This document shows, one piece after another, positions 1-6,811 of a stretch of 11,096 bases of DNA. The stretch is from CAZGSG01 sp964528095 (GTDB lineage: Bacteria > Bacteroidota > Bacteroidia > Chitinophagales > Chitinophagaceae), in the NCBI GenBank assembly GCA_964528095.1, contig CAZGSG010000198.1, positions 1-11,096 on the forward strand, read 5' to 3'. Position numbers and translations under genes: made by a program. Positions within the stretch are counted from its first letter, which is position 1; each line of letters starts with the position of its first letter. The notes under the pieces were generated by a model. The model searched no databases, was not told the DNA's origin, and was given only the letters and a program-made list of their open reading frames with translations.

Positions 1-254
1 TGGCCACTCTTTTAAAGATCCTTATTGAAAAAGAATTTGTAGCCGTGAACGTCATGGGCCGGCAACACCAGTATTATCCCATTGTAACAAAGGATGAATA
101 TTCAAAACGAAGCATGAAACAATTGGTGAAAGGATATTTTGAAGGTTCTTTCAGCAATGTTGTTTCCTTTCTTGTAAAGGAAAATAATATCTCGGTAGAG
201 GAGTTGGAAACTCTGTTGCAGCAGATTAAAAAACAACAAAACACTAAAAAATGA
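1..254 (+). CDS. BlaI/MecI-family transcriptional repressor, C-terminal part (5' truncated by window edge)
   Basis: Reading from base 3 gives 83 uninterrupted residues ending at TGA 252-254; the gene begins outside the window. The visible part starts in the second half of a winged-helix domain (ATLLKILIEKEFVA, then GRQHQYYP, matching the BlaI pattern of recognition helix, wing and Y-x-P). It continues into a helical dimerisation region (SFSNVVSFLVKENNIS, VEELETLLQQ). Family members bind operators as dimers and are cleaved or released when a BlaR1/MecR1 membrane protease is activated. By eye, the known BlaI cleavage site (Asn-Phe) aligns with Ser-Phe at 165-170. The stop overlaps the start of the downstream M56 gene as ATGA, so translational coupling and a shared operon are likely. 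The family call is firm; the target genes are unknown but probably include this operon. Confidence 0.85.
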   Translation, partial: ATLLKILIEKEFVAVNVMGRQHQYYPIVTKDEYSKRSMKQLVKGYFEGSFSNVVSFLVKENNISVEELETLLQQIKKQQNTKK

Positions 255-1589
255 ACCTGGCATTTATTTACTTTTTGCAGGTGGTGCTGGTATCGGGCAT
301 TTTTTTCGGATACTATCACCTGTTTCTAAGGAATAAAGAGTTCCATCAGTACAATCGTTTTTATTTATTACTATCCACTGTAGCAAGCCTGCTTATTCCC
401 TTTAGCTCTATACCTGTTTCTTTTACTACCCCACAGGATATTGCTGCTGTATAACAACTGCTGGCCATCATTCGGCCCGACCAAATGGCCAAAGCCGCAA
501 CAAACGCTTCCTCTCTACCCACAGATAATCGTACANNNNNNNNNNACAACAGAAAATATTGCGATGCTGTCGTATATTTTGATAGCGGGCTTTATTTTCA
601 TCCGGTTTATCCTGGGACTGGCACAAATCTTTCGCTTGTTTGTCAATACCCCTGCTGAAAAAATGGACGGGATCGTTTTGTTCAATACCAATGAAGAAGA
701 CACCCCCTACTCTTTCTTTCGATGGCTGTTTTGGAATAAAAACCTGCCGATCAATTCAGAAATTGGGCAGCGGGTATTCCGGCATGAACTGGTCCATATC
801 CGGCAAAAGCATAGCTGGGATATTATATACCTCGAATTACTTACCATCATTTGCTGGATCAATCCTTTTTTTCATTTGATAAAAAAAGAAACCAGGGCTA
901 TTCATGAGTTTCTTGCCGACCGCGTGGCAACCAATAATGAAGACGCCCATGATTACGCTGAATTGCTGGTAATGCAGGTATTGAAAACGCGGCAACGATT
1001 AGTCAACCCTTTTTTCCATAACCAAATTAAACGACGTATAGCCATGATCATCTATTCTTCTAAAACAAATTATCGCCATTTACGCCAGGTAATGATATTG
1101 CCTGTTGCCTTATTCGCTATCACCCTCATTGCAGTAAATTGTTCATCTAAAAATGACAAAAATGAAGCAGGTGATCTTTTAGTACGAGAAGTCAGCATAC
1201 CTGATTCATCACATCATACTGCTGTGCCCACTGCTACAAAGAGCGGGGAGGTTGTTGAAACTCCTGTTGTGTTTGAGAAGGTTGAGATAGAAGCTGCATT
1301 TCCCGGCGGAGTGGAAAAATGGCGTGACTTCCTCGTAAAGACAGTGAATAATAAAATACCAGCTCAAAATGGAGCGCCAAAAGGAAGCTATACAGCCCTT
1401 ATCCAGTTTGTAGTTCATACAGACGGGTCGATTTCGGATATTAAACCACTGACCAATCATGGTTTTGGGATTGAGCAGGAAGTAATACGGGTGATTAAGA
1501 CAGGACCTAAATGGCTACCCGCTATTCAACAAGGGGTAAAGGTAACAGCCTACCGTAAACAACCCATTACATTCCAGGTAGAAGGATAA
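251..1589 (+). CDS. BlaR1-like M56 zinc metallopeptidase with C-terminal TonB_C domain; interrupted by in-frame stop and assembly gap
   Basis: This is a membrane sensor protease expected to act on the repressor encoded just upstream. The start at 251 overlaps the repressor stop (ATGA), and the first 58 residues align without gaps with the start of the next gene. Two N-terminal membrane helices come first. An in-frame TAA follows at 452-454, and reading on in the same frame gives plausible linker sequence (QLLAIIRPDQMAKAATNASS) up to the Ns at 536-545. After the gap the frame resumes at 546 with a third helix. The zinc motif HELVH lies at 783-797 and HEFLAD (Glu probably the third ligand) starts at 903. 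A fourth helix lies at about 1089-1142, and a TonB_C domain (FEKVEIEAAFPGG onward) runs from 1272 to the stop. The frame jump across the gap follows from ten Ns not being a multiple of three, so it is probably a placeholder effect. The TAA is either a sequencing error near the gap or a true nonsense mutation, in which case this is a pseudogene. Intact length would be about 445 aa. Confidence 0.8.
536..545. other. Assembly gap (10 Ns)
   Basis: A run of exactly ten Ns lies inside the first M56 gene. Aligning the flanking protein with the tandem paralogue suggests only a few codons are missing. To restore the frame the missing length must be a multiple of three, so the length of ten is arbitrary or wrong. 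Confidence 0.98.
1011..1050 (+). repeat. 40-bp identical segment shared by the two M56 genes (copy 1; copy 2 at 2370-2409)
   Basis: Bases 1011-1050 and 2370-2409 are identical over 40 nucleotides, including silent positions. They encode FFHNQIKRRIAMI, a conserved stretch between the third zinc ligand and the last membrane helix. The surrounding DNA of the two genes has diverged much more, which points to local gene conversion or strong constraint. Confidence 0.85.
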
Positions 1590-1613
1590 TTAAGCATAAC
1601 ATTAATCGACTAA

Positions 1614-4232
1614 ATGAAAACGCTACTCTTTGCCTTACTGCAGATCGTACTTGCCACAGGTATCCTGTATAGTTATTATCATTTTTTTCTGCGCAACAAA
1701 AAGTTCCACCAGTACAACCGCTTTTACCTGCTGGCAGCAACGATCATCAGTGTGGCCATTCCATTTATCAATATCCCTGTTTATTTCGATACAGCAGACA
1801 CCCCTTCATTTGTGTTACAGACACTGACGGATTTTTCTTATGGTGCACCTGAAGAAACCTCTTCCGTATTAACACCATTAAACGATGCCGGCGAATCCTG
1901 GTTTACCTGGCAAAACATATTGTCGACCGTTTATATTTCCATTGCAGCCTTGTTACTATTAAGGGTACTTATTTCGTTGCTAAAGATCCGTTCGCTTATA
2001 AAAAATAACCCGGTCAGCAGAACAACTGAGCTGAACTTTGTAAACACCAATGCTCCGGGTACACCTTTTTCATTTTTCCGCTGGCTTTTCTGGGACCGGA
2101 ATATCGATATAGAGTCGGTCAAAGGAGAACAGGTTTTCCGGCATGAGTTATTTCATATCCGGGAAAAACACAGTGCAGATGTACTGTTTCTCGAAATCAT
2201 TACCCTGATCTTCTGGATCAATCCTTTTTTTCACCTGATCCGTAAAGAGATCAAAGCCATCCACGAATTCCTGGCAGACCAACATGCATCGGAAGGGAAT
2301 AATAAATGGGAATACGCGGAACTATTGCTTATGCAGGTATTGAAAACAAAACAATCACTTGTGAATCCATTTTTCCATAACCAAATTAAACGACGTATAG
2401 CCATGATCACCACATCTCAAAAAACAAGTTACCAGTACCTGCGCAAAATGCTTGTACTGCCGGTTGCCGCAATGGTAATAGGATTATTTGCCTTTAATTA
2501 TAAAAATCGTAATGAAGAGCCTGTCATTGCATTAAAAGATCAACTGACGATTGTACTGGATGCCGGCCATGGAGGAATTGATCCGGGCATAAGAACACGT
2601 GATGAAAAATATACTGAAGCAACCATTTCATTACAAATCGCGAAAGCCGTTCAAACACTCGCCCCGGAGTACAATGTAAAAATCGTTATGACAAGAGAAG
2701 ACGATAAGCTTCCCGGTGCGGCTGTGTCCGTGGATGAAGGGTTGAAGCAGCGGGTAAAAATATCCAATGAGGCCAACGCCGATGCTTTTTTATCTATTCA
2801 TATAAATGGTGAAGCAACTCCTCTTAAAAACAACTCAGGGATCGAAGCATATATTAGTAATACCAAACAGGATAATAAAGCAAAAATACTTGCTGCCGCC
2901 ATATTGGATGAACTGGGATCTGTTTATAAAACAGATACTAAGATAAAGACAAGGAAAGAACAACATATTTATGTGCTGGACAAAACTTCCGTTCCCTCCG
3001 TATTATTGCAATGCGGCATGATGACCAACCCCGACGACCTCGCATTTATTACCGATCCCAAAAACCAGGAAAAGATAGCACGCAAGATACTCGAAGGGCT
3101 TGTAAAATATGCTGGTACTGCTGTTACCACTATTGAGAATAGTGTGCCAGGTATCCACGATACCGTTCCTGCAAGTGTAAAGAGTAAACTCAATACCGAT
3201 GTGTATGAAAAAGTAGAAATAGATGCCATGTTTCCTGGAGGAAAAGACAAATGGGAACAATTTCTTAAGAGAAATCTTGACGTAGAAATAGCGGCGAAAA
3301 ATAATGCTCCCGCAAAACTGTATACGATATACCTACAATTCATTGTCAATAAAGATGGCAGTATCCGGGACATACAACCACTAACCAATCATGGCTATGG
3401 CATGGAGCAGGAAGCTATTCGATTAATAAAAAAAGGTCCTTACTGGTCTCCTGCCCTGGTGAATGGCCAACCTGTAAATGCCTATGTAAAACAGCGGATT
3501 GATTTTAAAGGCCTGGGCATAACGACCGCCGGCTCATCAACCCGCACACTGAACGAAGTGGTGCTCGTTGCGTATATTCCTTCCGGCCCTATAAAGAAAA
3601 CTCCTCCTGAAACAATCAGTTCTTCTCTCCCACCAGTCCAAGGCAACTCACCAGAATGGCGCAAATTCCTGGAAAGGAATGTGAGTGCGACGGTAGCTGT
3701 AAATGATGGCTGGAAAGAAGGCAGCTATCCCCTGCTTATCCAGTTTACAAAAAATGAGAATGGAAGCATTTCAGATATCAAAGCACTGAATTATGTGAAC
3801 TCAGATATCGCGCGCCATTCGATCGCTGTTATAAAGAATATACAGGGCATGCTGCCCGGCGCAATATCAACTGCGAATACCAAAGAATATTATATACAGC
3901 CTCTGACAATCTCGCTGGAAGAATTAAACAGGCCTGGACCAATTACAAAAGTCACCCTGAATAATAGTAAACTACCCAGGCAACCTGCTGTATTATATGT
4001 AGGGATCGATAATCCGTTAGAAGTAAGTAACAGCGCTTTAAAAACGGAAAATATGAAGGGAGTGATCTCGCAGGGAACCATCAGTATTCGGGACAATAAA
4101 CTTGTCGTGCGCGTAAATACTCCCGGTAAAGTGCTCGTGAAATTATTCAATAAAGACAATAACGAGGTGCTTGGAGAATTCGGGTTCGATGCTTTATTAC
4201 TGCCGGAGCCAACCCTGGTAGCGATAAAATAA
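1614..4232 (+). CDS. BlaR1-like M56 peptidase fused to amidase_3 (pseudo-amidase?), TonB_C and GldM-C-like domains
   Basis: This 872-aa membrane receptor starts 24 bp after the first M56 gene. Its N-terminal half is the M56 module: membrane helices at about 3-24, 37-57, 102-123 and 279-297. The zinc motif HELFH is at 177-181, and E218 in HEFLAD is the probable third ligand. By analogy with BlaR1 the rest is periplasmic. Residues about 309-499 form an N-acetylmuramoyl-L-alanine amidase (Amidase_3) fold: DAGHGG with H319, E335, and SIHIN with H396 are the predicted zinc ligands. The position of the catalytic Glu (usual motif LVExGF) reads LLQCGMMTN, with Q466, so hydrolysis is probably lost or weak. 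A TonB_C domain spans about 531-633 (YEKVEIDAMFPGG). A degenerate second copy lies at about 680-768 (EWRKFLERNV, SISDIKALN). The tail, 790-872 (VLYVGIDNPLEVS, PGKVLVKLF, LPEPTLVAIK), resembles GldM C-terminal repeats. BlaR1 carries a penicillin-binding sensor after the last helix; here an amidase-like module takes that place, so muropeptide or peptidoglycan sensing is the natural inference. Domain calls are by motif reading. No Shine-Dalgarno sequence is visible. Confidence 0.85.
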   Translation: MKTLLFALLQIVLATGILYSYYHFFLRNKKFHQYNRFYLLAATIISVAIPFINIPVYFDTADTPSFVLQTLTDFSYGAPEETSSVLTPLNDAGESWFTWQNILSTVYISIAALLLLRVLISLLKIRSLIKNNPVSRTTELNFVNTNAPGTPFSFFRWLFWDRNIDIESVKGEQVFRHELFHIREKHSADVLFLEIITLIFWINPFFHLIRKEIKAIHEFLADQHASEGNNKWEYAELLLMQVLKTKQSLVNPFFHNQIKRRIAMITTSQKTSYQYLRKMLVLPVAAMVIGLFAFNYKNRNEEPVIALKDQLTIVLDAGHGGIDPGIRTRDEKYTEATISLQIAKAVQTLAPEYNVKIVMTREDDKLPGAAVSVDEGLKQRVKISNEANADAFLSIHINGEATPLKNNSGIEAYISNTKQDNKAKILAAAILDELGSVYKTDTKIKTRKEQHIYVLDKTSVPSVLLQCGMMTNPDDLAFITDPKNQEKIARKILEGLVKYAGTAVTTIENSVPGIHDTVPASVKSKLNTDVYEKVEIDAMFPGGKDKWEQFLKRNLDVEIAAKNNAPAKLYTIYLQFIVNKDGSIRDIQPLTNHGYGMEQEAIRLIKKGPYWSPALVNGQPVNAYVKQRIDFKGLGITTAGSSTRTLNEVVLVAYIPSGPIKKTPPETISSSLPPVQGNSPEWRKFLERNVSATVAVNDGWKEGSYPLLIQFTKNENGSISDIKALNYVNSDIARHSIAVIKNIQGMLPGAISTANTKEYYIQPLTISLEELNRPGPITKVTLNNSKLPRQPAVLYVGIDNPLEVSNSALKTENMKGVISQGTISIRDNKLVVRVNTPGKVLVKLFNKDNNEVLGEFGFDALLLPEPTLVAIK
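2370..2409 (+). repeat. 40-bp identical segment shared by the two M56 genes (copy 2)
   Basis: This is the second copy of the segment at 1011-1050, in the same reading frame and the same position within the M56 domain. Confidence 0.85.
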
Positions 4233-5420
4233 TCAGCCCTGATAGCTAAGATCTCCTGCAGGAGTCTTTATCAGCACTTCCTTACTGGCATTTTCTTCTA
4301 CTCTTCCGATCACCTTTGCGTCCACACCAAACGAACGGGCTACAGATATGATCTTTTCAGCATCCTGTTCATTCGTATAGATCTCTAACCTTGTGCCCAT
4401 ATTGAATACCTGGTACATCTCCCGGTCATCTGATTTACTTGCTTCCTGTATCAACTGGAAGATGACCGGGGGATCGAACAGGTTATCTTTAACGATCTTC
4501 ATATTCCCGGGCAGGTATTTAAGGCATTTGGTTTGTCCGCCTCCGCTGCAATGGATCAACCCACTGATAGCGTTGAAATGATTTTCCAACAGTTCTTTTA
4601 TCACAGGTGCAAACGTGCGGGTAGGTGAAAGTAATAACTGACCGATCGTGCGACTGCTTTCGGCCGCTTGCTCATTTCCTGTAAGCCGGTCTGTCATTTT
4701 ATGTGGACCAATATAAACAACGGATCCGGGCAATGAATTATCATAGCTTTCCGGGAAACGCTCTCCATACGATTTATCCAGCACATCATGCCTTGCACTG
4801 GTAAGACCATTACTGGCAAGACCACTGTTATAAACCGTTTCATAATTGCACTGTCCATAGCCGGCAAGTCCTACAATAACATTGCCGGGGGCTATTTTTT
4901 CATTGGTGATCAGTTTTGATTTCGGCCACCTGGCAGTCATTGTACCGTTCACCGCAATCGTTCTCACCACATCTCCTACATCTGCCGTTTCTCCTCCCAT
5001 GAACGTGATATTTACGCCAAACTCTTTCATGGAGTCAAAGAATTCCTGTGTGCCATTGATCACGGCTTCCAGTACCTCTGCCGGGATCACCAGCTTATTG
5101 CGGTCGATCGTAGAAGAAAAAATCAGCTGATCGTAGATGCCTACACAAAGAAGATCATCCAGGTTCATGACAATAGCGTCCTGGGCAATCCCCTTCCATA
5201 CAGACACATCTCCTGTTTCCTTCCAGTACAGGTATGCAAGAATGCTCTTGGTGCCCGCACCATCCGCATGCATCACATTTACCCAATCTTTATCACCGCA
5301 CAACACATCGGCATATATTTTACAAAATGCGTTTGGATAAAGCCCCTTGTCCAGGTTCCTGGTAGCGGCATGCACTTCTTCCTTTTGCGCGGAAACTCCT
5401 CGTTTTGAATACAGGCTCAT
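4233..5420 (-). CDS. purM: Phosphoribosylformylglycinamidine cyclo-ligase (AIR synthetase), Bacteroidota long form
   Basis: PurM catalyses the ATP-dependent closure of FGAM to 5-aminoimidazole ribonucleotide, the fifth step of de novo purine synthesis, in the cytoplasm. The 395-aa product matches the Bacteroidota version of the family almost throughout. It opens with RGVSAQKEEVHAA, then shows HADGAGTKS at 51-59 (phosphate/ATP-binding loop, DGVGTK in other bacteria) and GIAQDAIVMNLDDLLCVG at 77-94. GGETADVGD follows at 142-150, then SNGLTSARHDV at 203-213, the Gly-rich CSGGGQTK at 291-298 and VFNMGTRLEIY at 338-348. It is longer than the roughly 340-aa proteobacterial enzyme, as usual for this group. 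The ATG at 5418-5420 places the start at the conserved N-terminus. The gene is monocistronic here and convergent with the M56 fusion; the two stop codons touch with no spacer. No Shine-Dalgarno sequence is evident. Confidence 0.95.
   Translation of the reverse strand: MSLYSKRGVSAQKEEVHAATRNLDKGLYPNAFCKIYADVLCGDKDWVNVMHADGAGTKSILAYLYWKETGDVSVWKGIAQDAIVMNLDDLLCVGIYDQLIFSSTIDRNKLVIPAEVLEAVINGTQEFFDSMKEFGVNITFMGGETADVGDVVRTIAVNGTMTARWPKSKLITNEKIAPGNVIVGLAGYGQCNYETVYNSGLASNGLTSARHDVLDKSYGERFPESYDNSLPGSVVYIGPHKMTDRLTGNEQAAESSRTIGQLLLSPTRTFAPVIKELLENHFNAISGLIHCSGGGQTKCLKYLPGNMKIVKDNLFDPPVIFQLIQEASKSDDREMYQVFNMGTRLEIYTNEQDAEKIISVARSFGVDAKVIGRVEENASKEVLIKTPAGDLSYQG
4248..4268 (+). terminator. Possible weak hairpin after the M56 fusion gene, inside the 3' end of purM
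   Basis: The perfect palindrome CTCCTGCAGGAG (4253-4264) extends with one bulged base (4252) into an 8-bp stem, AAGA-CTCC / GGAGTCTT, with loop TGCA. It begins 15 bp after the stop of the fusion gene. The T-tract is short (TCTTTAT), so termination would be weak. The sequence also encodes the last residues of purM on the other strand, so the hairpin may be incidental. Confidence 0.3.
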
Positions 5421-5436
5421 GTACGAAATTGAGCCG

Positions 5437-5444
5437 CAAAACTA
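5437..5444 (-). promoter_or_regulatory. Candidate -7 element (TAGTTTTG) for purM
   Basis: On the minus strand the octamer TAGTTTTG fits the Bacteroidota -7 consensus TAnnTTTG exactly and lies 16 bp upstream of the purM ATG. No TTG is found at the expected distance upstream for the -33 box, so the call is tentative and would imply a very short leader. Confidence 0.35.
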
Positions 5445-5473
5445 ACTAAATTCTTTCAGGGTAATTAGAACTT

Positions 5474-5682
5474 ATCTCAAAAGTATTTCTTCATTAAATG
5501 GCCAGCCTTACCATCGGTTTCCGGAATAAACGCATATAGTAGCTGGCTGTTTTCACACAGTAAAATATTCCGTGGCTCAACCCTGCGCAAACAGCTAAGC
5601 TCTTCGCTCATTTTCTCTGTTAGCTCCTTTGAAATCCCTATCGAATACACGAGCTATGCCCTATTAAAAACACTTTTGAGAT
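5474..5682. repeat. Inverted-repeat-bounded 209-bp segment (possible MITE-like remnant)
   Basis: ATCTCAAAAGT at 5474-5484 is the exact reverse complement of ACTTTTGAGAT at 5672-5682. After one mismatch the match continues inward for three more base pairs (TTT/AAA). The 187-bp interior has no coding potential and contains the dispersed repeat at 5588-5640. No clear target-site duplication is visible at the outer edges, so a mobile origin is unproven. Confidence 0.45.
5588..5640. repeat. Dispersed intergenic repeat, copy 1 (inverted relative to 11036-11096)
   Basis: Read on the plus strand, this segment aligns with the reverse complement of the last 60 bases of the window. AAACAG, AGCTC, GCTCATTT, TTAGCTC and TGAAA occur in the same order with similar spacing. 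The match is imperfect (roughly three quarters identical by eye, with small gaps). Confidence 0.45.
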
Positions 5683-5696
5683 GGTTTCCAGTAATA

Positions 5697-5727
5697 ATTG
5701 ACATCGGATCAGTAATAATTATCTTCG
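5697..5727 (+). promoter_or_regulatory. Candidate ribF promoter
   Basis: ATTG at 5697-5700 and TATCTTCG at 5720-5727 are separated by 19 bp. This fits the Bacteroidota pattern TTTG-N19-TAnnTTTG with one mismatch in each box. The predicted start of transcription would leave a leader of about 20-25 nt before the ribF ATG. A purine-rich AGGAAG (5743-5748) sits 6 bp before that ATG and may aid initiation. CAGTAATAATT occurs twice here (5689-5699 and 5710-5720). Confidence 0.5.
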
Positions 5728-5754
5728 CAGCGTAATAATAACAGGAAGATTTTT

Positions 5755-6702
5755 ATGCAAGTACACAGGAATATCGATACCCTGCCTATTTTCCGTAATG
5801 CGGTGATCACCATCGGTACGTTTGACGGGGTACATGAAGGTCACCGGCAGATCCTGGGGCGAATGAAGGAGGAAGCCGCTAACGTGGACGGAGAAACCGT
5901 CATCATTACTTTTCATCCACATCCCCGCAAAATTGTATCCTCTACCATCCTTGGTATCCGGCTGATCAATACCCTGCCGGAGAAGATTGAGATGCTGGAA
6001 CAGGCTGGTATCGACCATCTGGTAGTAGTGCCGTTTACTGAACTGTTTGCCAACCAGCCGGCAGAAAACTATATAAAAGACTTCCTGGTAGATAAATTCA
6101 GGCCACATACTATTATAATCGGCTATGATCATCGTTTTGGTAAGGACAGGCTGGGCGATTACCGCCTGCTGGAAAAACATGCGGCAGAATATAATTACCA
6201 GATCCGGGAAATACCTAAACATATACTCGAAAATATTTCCATCAGTTCCACCAATATAAGGGAAGCCATCCTGCATAATGATACTGATACTGCCAATAAA
6301 TTGTTAGGCTACGATTTCTTTTTCTCCGGGTTGGTAGTAGATGGAGACAAACTGGGACGACAACTGGGCTACCCCACCGCTAACCTGAAAATACTGGATG
6401 AAGAAAAGATAATTCCTGGTAATGGAATTTATGCGGTGTATGCAAGGTTACTGAGCAGTGATGGTGCGGGTGAATCGGAACCACTTTTAAAAGGCATGAT
6501 GAGTATTGGCTTTCGCCCTACCGTCGACGGCAAGAAAAGAGTGATCGAAGTAAATCTTTTTGATTTTGATCGTGATATCTATGGCCGTGAGTTAAGAGTT
6601 TTTGTAAAAAAATACCTGCGGGAAGAGATCAAATTTGACTCGTTGGAAGATCTTGTAAAACAGATAGATCTGGATAAGGTGAAAAGCCTGGAAATACTCT
6701 GA
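5755..6702 (+). CDS. ribF: Bifunctional riboflavin kinase / FAD synthetase
   Basis: RibF phosphorylates riboflavin to FMN and adenylates FMN to FAD, in the cytoplasm. The 315-aa product has the usual length and both domains. The N-terminal FAD synthetase (nucleotidyltransferase) domain shows GTFDGVHEGH at 21-30 (the H-x-G-H-like nucleotide-binding motif), TFHPHPRKI at 52-60, GYDHRFGKDRLGD at 123-135, and ISSTNIR at 163-169 (the ISSTxIR motif). The C-terminal riboflavin kinase domain shows the flavin/ATP-binding GRQLGYPTAN at 201-210, GNGIYAVYA at 222-230, MSIGFRPTVDG at 249-259, and EVNLFDFDRDIYG at 265-277. The start is supported by AGGAAG 6 bp upstream and by a promoter candidate 28 bp upstream. 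The gene is followed by a strong bidirectional terminator and appears to be transcribed alone. There is no room for an FMN riboswitch in the short leader. Confidence 0.96.
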   Translation: MQVHRNIDTLPIFRNAVITIGTFDGVHEGHRQILGRMKEEAANVDGETVIITFHPHPRKIVSSTILGIRLINTLPEKIEMLEQAGIDHLVVVPFTELFANQPAENYIKDFLVDKFRPHTIIIGYDHRFGKDRLGDYRLLEKHAAEYNYQIREIPKHILENISISSTNIREAILHNDTDTANKLLGYDFFFSGLVVDGDKLGRQLGYPTANLKILDEEKIIPGNGIYAVYARLLSSDGAGESEPLLKGMMSIGFRPTVDGKKRVIEVNLFDFDRDIYGRELRVFVKKYLREEIKFDSLEDLVKQIDLDKVKSLEIL

Positions 6703-6712
6703 TCCTGCTATA

Positions 6713-6743
6713 AAAAAAGGCTTCCGATATAGAAGCCTTTTTT
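6713..6743. terminator. Bidirectional intrinsic terminator between convergent ribF and the lipoprotein gene
   Basis: A 12-bp perfect stem (6713-6724 with 6732-6743), AAAAAAGGCTTC / GAAGCCTTTTTT, closes a 7-base loop. The T-run follows the GC part on the plus strand, and the A-run on the other side gives a T-run on the minus strand. It lies 10 bp after ribF and about 70 bp after the minus-strand lipoprotein gene, so it can serve both. Confidence 0.9.
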
Positions 6744-6811
6744 ATACTTATTTCTGTACTAATTATTATTTGGAAAAAAATAATTCATCCGGTCATCAGC
6801 ATCAATTCTAA

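Larger units (their letters stand above)
5421..5754. other. 334-bp intergenic region between divergent purM and ribF
   Basis: No plausible gene is present on either strand. The stretch holds a candidate purM -7 element next to purM, an 11-bp inverted-repeat pair enclosing 187 bp, a copy of a dispersed repeat inside that interval, and a candidate ribF promoter next to ribF. Confidence 0.7.

Noticed and set aside
441..535. Separate start at 441 for the second half of the first M56 gene
   Set aside because: The translation from 441 to the gap (MLLYNNCWPSFGPTKWPK) does not resemble the family, whereas frame 2 across the TAA gives a plausible linker. The apparent start is a product of the N gap shifting the frame.
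5728..5754. FMN riboswitch upstream of ribF
   Set aside because: The leader after the predicted promoter is about 20-25 nt, far too short for the RFN element, and none of its conserved stems are seen.
5719..6276. 185-aa antisense ORF opposite ribF
   Set aside because: It lies within a confidently identified ribF on the other strand and shows no motif; it is a shadow frame.
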